Positions 1-9,463 of a DNA stretch of 64,000 bases are shown here, piece after piece (within the stretch, counting starts at the first letter, position 1; each line of letters opens with the position of its first letter). The notes under the pieces were generated by a model. That model saw only the letters and a program-made list of their open reading frames with translations, did no database searches and was not told where the DNA came from. The stretch comes from Firmicutes bacterium TM09-10 (GTDB lineage: Bacteria; Bacillota; Clostridia; Lachnospirales; Lachnospiraceae). A program made the translations under genes and the position numbers. The stretch lies in assembly GCA_003481005.1 (NCBI GenBank), contig QUKC01000001.1, positions 248,001-312,000 of the forward strand, read 5' to 3'.

Positions 1-1
1 A

Positions 2-1360
2 AAAGAAGAGGACGTCTGCTGCGGAACCTCCAAAGCAAACAGCGCCATCATCCATGCCGGACACGACGCAAAGCCCGGCTCCTTAAAAGCCCGTTTTAAT
101 GTGAGAGGAAATGAGCTCATGGATCAGCTCTCCGCTGACCTCGATTTTCCCTTTACCCGAAACGGCTCTCTGGTACTTTGTTTTGAAGAATCCCAGATTC
201 CGGAACTGGAAGAGCTGGCAGACCGCGGACGCAAAAACGGCGTTCCCGGTCTTTCCATCGTGACCGGTGAGGCTATCAAGTCCCTCGAGCCAGCACTTTC
301 CGACGACGTAAAGGCAGTGCTTGTCTGCCCGACCGGTGGAATTGTATGTCCGTTCCTGATGACGATCGCCCTGGCGGAAAACGCTGCCGTAAACGGCGTT
401 TCGTTCCGCTTTGACACTACAGTAAAAGCCCTTTCCCGCAACGCTTCTGACGGTCTCTGGAACGTTTTAACCGCTGCCGGCGACACCTTTGAAGCGCGCT
501 GTATCATCAACGCCGCCGGTGTCTATGCGGACGAGCTGCACAATCAGGTCAGCGCCCGCAAGCTTTCTATCACGCCCCGCCGCGGAGAATACCAGCTTCT
601 GGACAAAAAAGCCGGAACCCTCGTTTCCCATACGATCTTTCAGCTTCCCGGAAAGATGGGCAAGGGCATTTTGGTCAGCCCCACCGTCCACGGAAACCTG
701 TTAGTCGGTCCCACCGCCGAAAACCTTTCCGATAAAGAGGCCGTCAATACCACCCAGGCAGGTCTTGCTGACGTTATGGAAAAAGGACGGCTCAGCGTTC
801 CGTCCCTGCCCGGTAATCTGACAATTACCTCGTTTGCAGGTCTGCGCGCCTCCGAGGCAGGCGGTGATTTCGTAATTGGTGAGGCAGAGGATGCTCCCGG
901 CTTCTTTGACTGTGCCGGAATCGAATCTCCCGGTCTTTCCTCCGCTCCCGCAATCGGAGAATATGTTGCAGAGCTGGTTTCCCATAAGCTGGGGGCTTCC
1001 TGCAAGGACAACTTTATTGCGACCCGCAAGGGCATTCCCTGTGTCGCTTCCGCTTCCCCGGAGGAATTAAAAGAGCTTCTGTCAGAAGATCCTGCATACG
1101 GCAATGTGATCTGCCGCTGTGAAACCGTTACAGAGGGAGAAATTATAAATGCAATCCGCCGTCCGGTCGGCGCACGCTCCTTAGACGGCGTAAAACGACG
1201 CACCCGTGCCGGAATGGGACGCTGTCAGGCAGGTTTCTGTTCTCCCAGAGTCATGGAAATCCTCGAACGCGAGCTTTCCATGAACCCACTTTCTGTCACC
1301 AAACACGGGCAAGGCTCTGAACTGCTTACCGGCACTACAAGGGAGGAATCGGGTTTATGA
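2..1360 (+). CDS. GlpA-like FAD-dependent glycerol-3-phosphate dehydrogenase, 5' end outside window
   Basis: The reading frame is open from base 2, so the gene starts before the window and only the last 452 residues are visible. They begin inside the FAD-dependent DAO fold: the first residues contain the GTSKANSAIIHAGHD stretch typical of glycerol-3-phosphate dehydrogenases. The C-terminal part has the pattern CRC, about 30 residues, GRCQAGFC, which is the BFD-like [2Fe-2S] domain found at the end of anaerobic GlpA. Family knowledge: oxidises sn-glycerol 3-phosphate to dihydroxyacetone phosphate. Its stop overlaps the next start by 4 bases (ATGA), so the two are translationally coupled. Substrate is inferred from family and from the neighbouring subunit-like genes; other hydroxy-acid substrates are possible. 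Confidence 0.85.
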   Translation, partial: KEEDVCCGTSKANSAIIHAGHDAKPGSLKARFNVRGNELMDQLSADLDFPFTRNGSLVLCFEESQIPELEELADRGRKNGVPGLSIVTGEAIKSLEPALSDDVKAVLVCPTGGIVCPFLMTIALAENAAVNGVSFRFDTTVKALSRNASDGLWNVLTAAGDTFEARCIINAAGVYADELHNQVSARKLSITPRRGEYQLLDKKAGTLVSHTIFQLPGKMGKGILVSPTVHGNLLVGPTAENLSDKEAVNTTQAGLADVMEKGRLSVPSLPGNLTITSFAGLRASEAGGDFVIGEAEDAPGFFDCAGIESPGLSSAPAIGEYVAELVSHKLGASCKDNFIATRKGIPCVASASPEELKELLSEDPAYGNVICRCETVTEGEIINAIRRPVGARSLDGVKRRTRAGMGRCQAGFCSPRVMEILERELSMNPLSVTKHGQGSELLTGTTREESGL

Positions 1361-2700
1361 AACAATATGATCTGATCGTCATCGGCGGAGGTCCTGCCGG
1401 ACTTGCTGCCGCTATCGCCGCCCATAAAAACGGAGTTTCCAATCTTCTGATCCTCGAACGCGATCAGGAGCTGGGCGGCATTTTAAATCAGTGTATCCAC
1501 AACGGCTTCGGTCTGCACACCTTTCAGGAAGAGCTGACCGGACCAGAATACGCTTCCCGTTTCATCGACGAAGCGCTCGCACTGGAAATTCCCTATAAAC
1601 TCTCCACAATGGTTCTGGATATCAGCACAGACGCTTCCACAGGCCTGCATTGTGTTACAGCCATGAACCGCACAGACGGACTCCTGCAGCTGCCCTGCCG
1701 CAGTGTAATTCTCGCGATGGGCTGCCGTGAACGCCCCAGAGGCGCTTTAAACATCCCCGGCTTCCGTCCGGCAGGCATTTACACCGCCGGTACAGCCCAG
1801 CGTCTCGTCAATATGGAAGGCTTTCTTCCGGGTAAAGAGGTAGTAATCCTCGGCTCCGGCGATATCGGTCTGATTATGGCGCGTCGAATGACCCTCGAAG
1901 GTGCGAAAGTCAAAGCCGTTGCCGAGCTGATGCCCTATTCCGGCGGTCTGCAGCGAAATATCGTCCAGTGCCTGGAGGATTTTGACATTCCGCTGCTGCT
2001 TTCCCATACAGTCATCGATATTCAGGGAAAAGATCGCGTAACCGGCATTACACTGGCACAGGTCGGTCCTGACCGCAAGCCGATCCCCGGAACCGAGCAA
2101 AATATCTCCTGCGATACACTGCTGCTCTCCTGTGGACTTATCCCCGAAAACGAACTTTCCACCAAACTCGGTGTATCCTTATCCCCCGTCACAGGCGGTC
2201 CACTGGTGAATGAAAGCCTCGAAACGAACGTTCCCGGCGTATTCGCCTGCGGCAATGTCCTGCACGTACATGATCTGGTCGATTACGTTTCCGAAGAAGC
2301 CGGACGTGCCGGAAAATTCGCGGCAGAATATATCCGACAGACAGCGGGGGACGGCGCTGGCATTGCTTCCGCTAAGCAGAATTCGACCACACAGACTGAC
2401 AGCGCTGCTGCTGCAAACGGCTCCATCGGCATCCCGCTTATTCCATCGGGCGGCGTCCGTTACACGGTTCCGCAGTCCATTCGGCTGTCCCATATGGAGG
2501 ACACTCTTCTGGTTCGTTTCCGCGTCGGAAGCGTATTCACAGACGCAGTATTGACTGTTACAGCAGGTGATACCTGTCTGCTGCGCCAGAAAAAGAAGAA
2601 GCTCGCGCCCGGCGAAATGCAGCAGATCATCCTGAAAAAATCTGCAATTCCCGCCGACGCACAATCCATCACAATCTGTGTTGCAAAAGAGGAGGGCTGA
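1357..2700 (+). CDS. NAD(P)/FAD-dependent oxidoreductase, GlpB-like partner subunit
   Basis: 447 residues. An N-terminal Rossmann FAD-binding motif (VIGGGPAGLAAAIAA, about residues 7-21) is followed by a second dinucleotide-binding motif (VVILGSGDIGLIMARRM, about residues 160-176), as in two-dinucleotide-binding flavoproteins. The segment GGILNQCIHNGFG near residue 40 carries a Cys beside the flavin site. In Firmicutes this type is usually the second gene of a glpA-like / oxidoreductase / DUF1667 trio, standing where GlpB stands in enterobacteria. It begins in a 4-base overlap with the GlpA-like gene and ends 6 bases before the DUF1667 gene. The role in passing electrons from glycerol-3-phosphate oxidation is inferred from context. 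Confidence 0.85.
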   Translation: MKQYDLIVIGGGPAGLAAAIAAHKNGVSNLLILERDQELGGILNQCIHNGFGLHTFQEELTGPEYASRFIDEALALEIPYKLSTMVLDISTDASTGLHCVTAMNRTDGLLQLPCRSVILAMGCRERPRGALNIPGFRPAGIYTAGTAQRLVNMEGFLPGKEVVILGSGDIGLIMARRMTLEGAKVKAVAELMPYSGGLQRNIVQCLEDFDIPLLLSHTVIDIQGKDRVTGITLAQVGPDRKPIPGTEQNISCDTLLLSCGLIPENELSTKLGVSLSPVTGGPLVNESLETNVPGVFACGNVLHVHDLVDYVSEEAGRAGKFAAEYIRQTAGDGAGIASAKQNSTTQTDSAAAANGSIGIPLIPSGGVRYTVPQSIRLSHMEDTLLVRFRVGSVFTDAVLTVTAGDTCLLRQKKKKLAPGEMQQIILKKSAIPADAQSITICVAKEEG

Positions 2701-2706
2701 TTTGTT

Positions 2707-3090
2707 ATGGAAGAAAAAAATCTAATCTGCATCTGCTGCCCTCTGGGCTGCCCGCTTACTGTTACGCTTGAAAACGGCGAGGTTGTATCCGTCACTGGTA
2801 ATACCTGCCCCCGCGGCGCTGCTTACGGTCGTAGGGAGGTCACCAATCCAACCCGTATCGTAACTTCTACAGCGCTGGTTTCCGGCGGCGTCCTGCCTGT
2901 CGTTTCCGTTAAGACTGCCTCCGATATCCCCAAAGGTAAAATAAAGGATGTCATGGAAGCGATCCGTCAGATCCACGCTGTCGCCCCGGTTCAGATCGGA
3001 GATGTCCTGCTGCACGACGCGGCAGGTACGGGTGCAGATATCATCGCCACCAAAAATATTCCGGTTGCCACCGGTTTCAGGGAGAACTGA
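2707..3090 (+). CDS. DUF1667 cysteine-rich protein of the glycerol-3-phosphate oxidation operon
   Basis: 127 residues. The N terminus has a Cys cluster (ICICCPLGCP) followed by GNTCPRGAAYG about 20 residues later, which is the DUF1667 signature and looks like an iron-sulfur ligand set. No membrane segment or signal peptide is visible. It is the third gene of the operon, 6 bases after the oxidoreductase and 6 bases before the HAD phosphatase. In clostridia DUF1667 proteins accompany GlpA-like dehydrogenases and probably act as a small electron-transfer subunit, where enterobacteria have the larger GlpC. That role is inferred; the family has no firm biochemical assignment known to me. Confidence 0.8.
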   Translation: MEEKNLICICCPLGCPLTVTLENGEVVSVTGNTCPRGAAYGRREVTNPTRIVTSTALVSGGVLPVVSVKTASDIPKGKIKDVMEAIRQIHAVAPVQIGDVLLHDAAGTGADIIATKNIPVATGFREN

Positions 3091-3096
3091 TCCGAA

Positions 3097-3918
3097 ATGC
3101 TTACAGATAAATTTAAAAAAAACGCGGATGCACTCCGGCATAAAAAGCTGTTCCTGCTGGATATGGACGGCACGATCTATAATGAAAATTCAATTTTTGA
3201 AGGAACGCTGGATTTTCTTTCCCAGATTGAAAAAAATGGAGGACGCTATATTTTTATCACCAACAATTCCTCCAAATCCGTAAAGGACTATGTGGAAAAG
3301 GTAAACCGGATGGGAATTACCGCCGATGCTTCGCATTTCTATACTTCCAGCCAGGCAACCGCTTTTTATCTTCAGGAGAATTATCCCGGACAGACCGTTT
3401 TCTGTATGGGAACCCGTTCCCTTGTCGCAGAGCTGGAGCAAAACGGCATCCGCGTTGTCACGAAGCCGGAGGATTCCGCCTCTGTCGTTTTAATCGGCTT
3501 TGATACAGAAAATACCTCTGAAAAGGTACGTGACACCTGCATCATGCTCGGGCGTGAGGTTGCTTATCTTGCAACCAATCCGGATCTTGTCTGTCCGGTC
3601 AGCTTCGGCTACATCCCGGATTGCGGCTCCATGAGCATCATGCTCAAAAATGCGACCGGCAAAACACCGTTTTTCATCGGCAAGCCAGAACCGATCATGA
3701 TCGACTGTGTTTTAAAAAAGCTCGGCATCTCCAAAGAGGACACCGTGATCGTCGGTGACCGCATCTACACAGACATCGCCTGCGGTGTCAATGCAGGAGT
3801 CGATACGATCTGTGTCCTCTCCGGCGAGGCGACACTTGATGACCTGGAAAAGAGCGACACCAAACCGACCTGGATTTTCGACAGTGTCCGTGAAGTGTGC
3901 ACAGAACTGGCGCGGTAG
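3097..3918 (+). CDS. HAD-IIA family sugar-phosphate phosphatase (NagD/AraL-like)
   Basis: 273 residues. Motif I is LLDMDGTIYNEN (about residues 20-31), motif II is FITNNSSKS, and the C-terminal motifs III/IV appear as GKPEP and IVGDRIYTDIACG. This order and the cap type fit subclass IIA (NagD, AraL, glycerol-3-phosphate or phosphoglycolate phosphatases). The start codon lies 6 bases after the DUF1667 stop, so it is probably the last gene of the operon. The position suggests a phosphatase for glycerol 3-phosphate or another small phosphorylated metabolite, but HAD-IIA specificity cannot be read from sequence. A short hairpin (CCTGTG/CACAGG) follows the stop but has no T-run. Confidence 0.85.
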   Translation: MLTDKFKKNADALRHKKLFLLDMDGTIYNENSIFEGTLDFLSQIEKNGGRYIFITNNSSKSVKDYVEKVNRMGITADASHFYTSSQATAFYLQENYPGQTVFCMGTRSLVAELEQNGIRVVTKPEDSASVVLIGFDTENTSEKVRDTCIMLGREVAYLATNPDLVCPVSFGYIPDCGSMSIMLKNATGKTPFFIGKPEPIMIDCVLKKLGISKEDTVIVGDRIYTDIACGVNAGVDTICVLSGEATLDDLEKSDTKPTWIFDSVREVCTELAR

Positions 3919-3949
3919 CGCCTGTGGAAAGCACAGGCTTCCGGCTACA

Positions 3950-4693
3950 TTATGACTCCCCGACATCAACCCATGCCCGGCTGTTCAACAGCTGCTTTCT
4001 CTGCCTCCAGTCCGGCATCAGCTCCGTCATAAGCTGATGAAATGCTGCAGAGTGATTCGGCTGGATAAAATGGCAGAACTCATGTACTGCAACATATTCC
4101 ATGCACGCAGGCGGCGTCTCCCCAAGCTGTCTGGAAAAAGTCACGATCTTCTTTTTCGGCTGACAGCTTCCCCATCGGGACACCATACTGCGCACTTTAA
4201 TCTGGGGCCACACTACCCCCATCCTGGAAAAAACCGGATAAATTCTCTCACAGATTTCTTCCATCTGCTCCAGGCAGCACTGTGTCAGATACCCTTCGAG
4301 CATCCGTCTGCGTCTGTCTGCATCGGATGGATTTTTCTGTGTCACTAAAATCACACGGCCCATCCGCTCCACCGACTCTTTCCTACCCTCCACAACACGA
4401 AGGCGGCAGGCTTTTCCACACTGATAGAGCACATCCCCATCTTCATAGCGTCGATTTTTCCCGGCGCTGATTCCATCTCCGGCTTTAATCAGCTTCAGAC
4501 AGCGTTCCCGGTTCTGCAGGACAAAATCCGCATTTTCCAGAAGAAACGCCTCTATTTCCCACTGCGCTGTATCTCTGCTCGCAGAAACCAAAACGCGCCC
4601 ATCTCTGTGGACGCGCAGGTTCATTCTCCTGATATTTTTCCGCTGCAGTTCATAAGGGACTGCAATCCCCTTCAGTACAATGATCTTTTCCAT
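3950..4693 (-). CDS. YgjP-type (DUF45) M48-like metallopeptidase
   Basis: About 247 residues from the ATG at 4693; a GTG at 4705 is also possible, and neither has a strong ribosome-binding site. The C-terminal half has the YgjP/DUF45 signature: VRSMVSRWGSC, then the zinc motif HEFCHFIQPNHSAAFH (HExxH plus a downstream His). The N-terminal part is basic and lacks membrane segments, so a cytosolic protein is likely. Family members are zinc-dependent SprT-like proteins of poorly known substrate. It converges with the HAD gene on the left and lies downstream of ackA, separated by a strong hairpin. Confidence 0.85.
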   Translation of the reverse strand: MEKIIVLKGIAVPYELQRKNIRRMNLRVHRDGRVLVSASRDTAQWEIEAFLLENADFVLQNRERCLKLIKAGDGISAGKNRRYEDGDVLYQCGKACRLRVVEGRKESVERMGRVILVTQKNPSDADRRRRMLEGYLTQCCLEQMEEICERIYPVFSRMGVVWPQIKVRSMVSRWGSCQPKKKIVTFSRQLGETPPACMEYVAVHEFCHFIQPNHSAAFHQLMTELMPDWRQRKQLLNSRAWVDVGES

Positions 4694-4704
4694 ACATTCT
4701 ACCA

Positions 4705-4743
4705 CGGGCGCTGTCCGTCGGTTCCCCGGCAGGACAACGCCCG
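4705..4743 (-). terminator. Strong hairpin between ackA and the metallopeptidase gene
   Basis: Arms CGGGCG and CGCCCG enclose further pairing (TGTCC/GGACA and CGG/CCG). On the minus strand it follows the ackA stop by about 25 bases. There is no clear T-run, so it may be a weak terminator or an RNA-processing hairpin allowing partial read-through. Confidence 0.4.
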
Positions 4744-4768
4744 TATCTATTGCAAATTATCGTTTCCC

Positions 4769-5968
4769 TTACGCGTTCACCAGGCGAACTGTCTCCCGCG
4801 CAATGGCAAGCTCTTCATTGGTCGGAACCACCAGGGCTGTTACTTTGGATTCCGGAGTGGAAATAACAGCCTCCACACCGACTGCCGCCTTATTCTTTTC
4901 CAGATCGATCTCGCAGCCAAGGAAGCCTGTATACTGGCTGATCAGAGCACGAACCTGTGCGTTGTTTTCACCGATTCCTGCTGTAAATACGATGGCATCC
5001 ACACCATTCATAGCAGCCGCATATGCACCGATATATTTTCCGACACGGTAAGCGTATGCTTCCAGCGTCGTCTGGGCATGGTCGTTGCCTGCTGCCGCAG
5101 CTTCTACCAGATCACGGAAGTCGCTGGAAATGCCGGACAGGCCAAGCACACCGGATTTTTTGTTGCAGATATCGATGACCTCTGCAGCTGTCAGCTGTTC
5201 TTTTTCTGCGATAAAACCAACGATCGCAGGATCCATATCGCCGCTTCTGGTTCCCATCATCAGACCTTCCAGGGGCGTCAGACCCATGGAGGTATCCACG
5301 GATTTACCGTGATCCACTGCGGATACGGATGCACCGTTGCCAAGATGGCATACGATAATTTTCAGATCCTTTCGGTCTTTTCCAAGCAGTTCTCCAACAC
5401 GTTTGGAAACGAAATCATGGCTGGTTCCATGGAAGCCGTAACGACGTACTTTGTATTTCTCATAATATTCATACGGCAGACCGTATAAATAAGCCTTGCC
5501 GGGCATCGTCTGATGGAATGCGGTATCGAATACAGCTACCATCGGCACGCCGGGCATTACCTTCTGGCAGGATCTGATACCGATCAGGTTTGCCGGATTG
5601 TGAAGCGGCGCAAGGTCATTGCACTCCGCAATTGCCTCCAGTACACTGTCATCAATCACAACAGATCCCTTGAATTTTTCTCCGCCATGTACGATTCTGT
5701 GACCTACTGCATCAATTTCCTTCAGAGATGCGATCACGCCCTCTGCAGGATCTGTCAGCTTCTCGATCACAACCTTTACTGCATCGGTATGATCCTTCAT
5801 CAGAACCGCTTCCGTCTTTTTGCCTTCGCCGGCTTTCTGATGGGTTACGCTGCTGCCTTCGATTCCGATTCTTTCACACAGTCCCTTTGCCAGAACCTCT
5901 TCACTCTGGCTGTCGATCAGCTGATACTTCAAAGAGGAGCTGCCGCAGTTGATTACAAGCACTTTCAT
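4769..5968 (-). CDS. ackA: Acetate kinase
   Basis: 399 residues, the normal length. Signatures: [10 protein letters not shown] at the N terminus, the [11 protein letters not shown] segment, [19 protein letters not shown] and the [10 protein letters not shown] stretch. Family knowledge: converts acetyl phosphate and ADP to acetate and ATP, the main substrate-level phosphorylation step in acetogenic fermentation. A good AGGAGG lies 9 bases before the ATG. No phosphotransacetylase (pta) gene is adjacent: upstream there is only a leader hairpin and the terminator of the alpha-xylosidase operon. ackA therefore seems to have its own promoter. Confidence 0.97.
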   Translation of the reverse strand: MKVLVINCGSSSLKYQLIDSQSEEVLAKGLCERIGIEGSSVTHQKAGEGKKTEAVLMKDHTDAVKVVIEKLTDPAEGVIASLKEIDAVGHRIVHGGEKFKGSVVIDDSVLEAIAECNDLAPLHNPANLIGIRSCQKVMPGVPMVAVFDTAFHQTMPGKAYLYGLPYEYYEKYKVRRYGFHGTSHDFVSKRVGELLGKDRKDLKIIVCHLGNGASVSAVDHGKSVDTSMGLTPLEGLMMGTRSGDMDPAIVGFIAEKEQLTAAEVIDICNKKSGVLGLSGISSDFRDLVEAAAAGNDHAQTTLEAYAYRVGKYIGAYAAAMNGVDAIVFTAGIGENNAQVRALISQYTGFLGCEIDLEKNKAAVGVEAVISTPESKVTALVVPTNEELAIARETVRLVNA

Positions 5969-5997
5969 GGAAATAAATCCTCCTGTTTTCTATTTTG

Positions 5998-6051
5998 ACA
6001 GTCTCCGATCACACCGGAGGCTGTTTTTGCACCGCATACGTTTTTATTGTA
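5998..6051 (-). promoter_or_regulatory. Probable ackA promoter -10 and leader hairpin
   Basis: Reading the minus strand there is a TACAAT -10-like box at 6051-6046 and, about 20 bases further on, a stem CAGCCTCCG / CGGAGACTG (6024-5998) in the ackA leader. No clear -35 was found, so the promoter call is weak. Confidence 0.35.
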
Positions 6052-6085
6052 TCATTTCACACGATAAAAAACCAGACCCGCAGCT

Positions 6086-6124
6086 ATAAAAAACAGGGAC
6101 GGATTGTTTTCGTCCGCCCCTGTT
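6086..6124 (-). terminator. Intrinsic terminator of the alpha-xylosidase operon
   Basis: Minus-strand arms AACAGGGGCGGA (6124-6113) and TCCGTCCCTGTT (6103-6092), followed by a run of T. It lies about 80 bases after the stop of the GH31 gene. Confidence 0.8.
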
Positions 6125-6202
6125 CTGATTCCGGATTTCATGTTGTTATCCGTCAGCCCTGCCATCCAAAGCTGCAGATATCACGGATACAGTTTCGACT
6201 TT

Positions 6203-8542
6203 TCAGATCAGCTCCAGCACAGCCTCTCCCTTTGCCGGAATCGAAATCTCCTGCATATTGCCGTTTTCGTCATGCAGCACCAACGCAAAAGCTGCATCCC
6301 CTTCCCTGTTTTTACCATCTGCCGTTACAACAATTTTTTGACCGCTGCGGATCGCTTTTACGGTTTCCACAATCTGTCCGTGGATATCCGGGATTTTGCA
6401 GACTGCTTCTTTTCCATCCTTTAATGCAAACAGATGCAGCACAGAGCTTGCCGCATAGTCATAATCCGGGCGTTCTGTCACGCTGCCGACTGCCAGCAGG
6501 GTATTTTCCCGCACATAAAGCGGCAGGGAGAAATAGTCAAACCTGTCCTTGTAAAACCTTCCGCCCTCTTTAACTGTGCCGTCCAGATAATTTGTCCACG
6601 TGCCCTCCGGCAGATACCAGGCTGCGCTGCCATCCTCCGAAAAGATCGGTGCTGTCAGCAGACTTTCCCCCAGCATATACTGCATATCCAGAGTCTGGCA
6701 GGCCGGATCGTCTTCAAACTCAAATACCATAGGACGCATCACCGGCGTACCGTCTTCATGCGCTTCCACCGCTTTTGCATACAGATACGGCATCAGGCTG
6801 CATTTCAGCTGCACAAAATATCTCGCCACATCGCAGGCCTGCTCGTCAAATGCCCACGGTACCCGATAGCTTCCCGATCCATGCAGGCGGCTGTGAGAGG
6901 AAAGCAGGCCAAATGCAAGCCATCGTTTGTATACATCTGCAGGGGCAGTGTTTTCAAAGCCGCCGATATCATGACTCCAGAAGGAAAATCCAGACATGGC
7001 AAACGACAGGCCTCCACGCAGCGTCTCTGCCATGGAAATGTAAGATGCGCTGCTGTCACCTCCCCAGTGCACAGGGAACTGCTGTCCTCCTGCTGTCGCG
7101 CTTCTTGCAAAGACAACCGCCTCCTGCTGACCTTTTACTTCTTTTAATAGTTCAAAAACACAGCGGTTATAGAGAAATGCATAGTAATTGTGCATGCTGA
7201 CCGGCTCGCTGCCATCCTGGTATACAACATCGATCGGGATTCTCTCGCCGAAATCCGTCTTAAAGCAGTCCACACCCATTTCCAACAGGCTGCGCAGCTT
7301 GCCCTGATACCATTTGCAGGCTTTCGGATTTGTAAAATCCACAACTCCCATACCGTTCTGCCAGTTATCGGTCTGCCAGATGCCGTGTCCGTCTGCACGC
7401 TTCAACAGATAACCGCCTGCTGCAGCTTCCCGGAAGGTTTTTGTTCCCTGCGCAATATACGGATTGATCCATACGCAGATTTTCAGCCCTCTTTCATGAT
7501 AGCGCTGCAGCATTCCCTTTACATCCGGAAATGTCTCCGGATCCCATTCAAAGTCACACCACTGCAATCCTTTCATCCAGAAGCAGTCAAAATGGAATAC
7601 GCTCAGCGGGATCTTTCTCTCCTCCATGCCTTCCAGAAAAGAGGTTACCGTCTGCTCATCATAATCCGTCGTAAAGGAGGTAGAAAGCCACAGTCCAAAG
7701 GACCATGCCGGAGGAAGCGCCGGACGTCCGGTCAGACCTGTATAGGCTTTTAGAATTTCCTTATGGGTCGGTCCGTAAAAAAGATAGTACCGGAGCTCTT
7801 CCCCGGGTACAGAAAATCCGACATACTCCACCTTCTCGCTTGCCACCTCAAAGGACACATTGCCTGTATGATCCACAAATACACCATAGCCTCTATTCGT
7901 CATATAAAACGGAATATTTTTATAGGCTACCTGTGAAGCTGTACCTCCATCCTCGTTCCAGGTTTCTACTACCTGACCATTTTTGACAAACGCAGTAAAG
8001 CGTTCTCCGAAGCCATATACATTTTCTCCGGGTGCAAGCAAAAGATCCTGGGTCATATAAGGAGTGTACTCATGCTCCTTCATATAATTATCCTGCGGCA
8101 GCATGCTGGACACGCTTCTGTCCCAGCGGACATAGCCGAGATTATGGAATCCGGAGGATGTCAGCAGTTTTCCATCTGCCCAGAAGCTGTAGCCCCAGTT
8201 TTTCCGGTCAACATGCACGCTCACGCGTCCGGCATCCAGAACCGCCTCATTCTCCGTTATTGTCACAACTGCATCGCAGGTCGTCTCCTTTTTCTCAAAT
8301 CGGGCCTCTCCCGTCCTGTAACCCTCATAATGCCAGGCACGAACCGAAATCACCTCCGGGGAAACCGCGAGGAATTCTATTGTAATGGTCGGTCGATTTA
8401 ATGTGTCGCCTCTGGATAATACCGGTGATGTCGGAGCCACTACCCTCAGTCCGTTTTCCATTGCTTCTATATGGTATGCCTGTGATGCGAACTGTCCGTT
8501 TGTCCTCTCACTCAATAACCAGTATCCTTCCGTAAATTTCAT
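6203..8542 (-). CDS. yicI: YicI-type GH31 alpha-xylosidase
   Basis: 779 residues from the ATG at 8542, chosen because AGGAGG lies 6-8 bases upstream; a TTG/ATG further upstream adds ten unlikely residues. Motif KTDFGERIP carries the catalytic nucleophile Asp430, and HWGGDSSASY carries the acid/base Asp496. Their 66-residue spacing equals that of E. coli YicI (Asp416/Asp482), and FWSHDIGGFENTAPADVYKRW is close to YicI. No signal peptide, so it acts in the cytosol. Family role: removes non-reducing-end alpha-1,6-xylose from xyloglucan oligosaccharides or isoprimeverose. It is the last gene of a LacI / binding protein / permease / permease operon, which supplies the imported oligosaccharide. Another alpha-glycoside cannot be excluded. 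Confidence 0.9.
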   Translation of the reverse strand: MKFTEGYWLLSERTNGQFASQAYHIEAMENGLRVVAPTSPVLSRGDTLNRPTITIEFLAVSPEVISVRAWHYEGYRTGEARFEKKETTCDAVVTITENEAVLDAGRVSVHVDRKNWGYSFWADGKLLTSSGFHNLGYVRWDRSVSSMLPQDNYMKEHEYTPYMTQDLLLAPGENVYGFGERFTAFVKNGQVVETWNEDGGTASQVAYKNIPFYMTNRGYGVFVDHTGNVSFEVASEKVEYVGFSVPGEELRYYLFYGPTHKEILKAYTGLTGRPALPPAWSFGLWLSTSFTTDYDEQTVTSFLEGMEERKIPLSVFHFDCFWMKGLQWCDFEWDPETFPDVKGMLQRYHERGLKICVWINPYIAQGTKTFREAAAGGYLLKRADGHGIWQTDNWQNGMGVVDFTNPKACKWYQGKLRSLLEMGVDCFKTDFGERIPIDVVYQDGSEPVSMHNYYAFLYNRCVFELLKEVKGQQEAVVFARSATAGGQQFPVHWGGDSSASYISMAETLRGGLSFAMSGFSFWSHDIGGFENTAPADVYKRWLAFGLLSSHSRLHGSGSYRVPWAFDEQACDVARYFVQLKCSLMPYLYAKAVEAHEDGTPVMRPMVFEFEDDPACQTLDMQYMLGESLLTAPIFSEDGSAAWYLPEGTWTNYLDGTVKEGGRFYKDRFDYFSLPLYVRENTLLAVGSVTERPDYDYAASSVLHLFALKDGKEAVCKIPDIHGQIVETVKAIRSGQKIVVTADGKNREGDAAFALVLHDENGNMQEISIPAKGEAVLELI

Positions 8543-8602
8543 GTTAAGTCCTCCTGTTGTTTTTTGCTGCACAGCATTTCACCAGCCGGAGCATCCGTAC
8601 GA

Positions 8603-9460
8603 TCATCCCTTTACCGCACCTGCAACCATTCCTTCAATAATCTGCTTACTGAACACAAAATACAAAATTACGATAGGAGACATGGTGATCAGCATTGCCG
8701 CCATCTGCTTCGGATAATCTGATGCAAACTGTCCCTTAAACTGTGTCAGTGCCAGCGGTACTGTCTGCAGTGACACATTTTTGATCAGTACCAGTGCGAA
8801 GGAGAACTCATTCCAGCAGCTAAAGATCTGTATGATCGCAACTGTCACCAGAATCGGTTTGGTGATCGGCAGAATGATCCTCCAAAGTGTATTTGAAAAG
8901 CTGCTTCCATCAATTGCAGCTGCCTCTTCCAGCGAAACCGGAATGGTTTTGACGTATCCTTCTACCAGAAAAATCCCCATCGGAAGTCCGAAGGACACAT
9001 AGGGTAAAAGCAGCGTATACCATTGGTCGGAAATTCCGCATTTTTTGAAAACCACATAGATCGGCACCAGCAGAGAATGGATCGGAATCAGCATTCCCAT
9101 CAAAAACATGACGTACAGCGCACGGTTTCCCTTAAAATGGACCCTTGCCAAAATATAACCGACAATAAATGAAAATAATACAATCAAAATGATAGACAGC
9201 GTAGTTGTACGTACACTGTTGAACATGGATTCTCCCAGATGATAATCGGAATTGCTCAGAATCCTGATGTAATTGATCAGAGTCGGATTTTTCGGCAGTC
9301 CAACAATATCTGCATTAAATGCCCTCTTTTCTTTTAACGAAGAGTACAGCATCCAGATCATCGGAAAAATACAGGACAACGAGAAAATGATCAGGATCAG
9401 ATTCATAAATACTGCCAGGATTCCTTTGCGGATACGATGTGTTCCATTATCCTTTTTCAT
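8603..9460 (-). CDS. Carbohydrate ABC transporter permease, MalG-type
   Basis: 285 residues with about six hydrophobic segments. The cytoplasmic EAA loop reads EEAAAIDGSSFSNTLWRIILP, as in MalG-type CUT1 permeases, and the C terminus ends in the usual VAGAVKG. The gene begins 3 bases after the stop of the MalF-type permease. It forms the inner-membrane channel with that protein; the ATPase is not encoded here, so a shared MsmK-like ATPase elsewhere is expected, as is common for CUT1 systems of Firmicutes. The 60-base gap to the alpha-xylosidase gene has no terminator, so the enzyme is co-transcribed. Confidence 0.93.
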   Translation of the reverse strand: MKKDNGTHRIRKGILAVFMNLILIIFSLSCIFPMIWMLYSSLKEKRAFNADIVGLPKNPTLINYIRILSNSDYHLGESMFNSVRTTTLSIILIVLFSFIVGYILARVHFKGNRALYVMFLMGMLIPIHSLLVPIYVVFKKCGISDQWYTLLLPYVSFGLPMGIFLVEGYVKTIPVSLEEAAAIDGSSFSNTLWRIILPITKPILVTVAIIQIFSCWNEFSFALVLIKNVSLQTVPLALTQFKGQFASDYPKQMAAMLITMSPIVILYFVFSKQIIEGMVAGAVKG

Positions 9461-9463
9461 GTC

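Noticed and set aside
4607..5488. Long plus-strand frame opposite acetate kinase
   Set aside because: It is the antisense shadow of ackA, a strongly conserved gene; no ribosome-binding site and no family resemblance.
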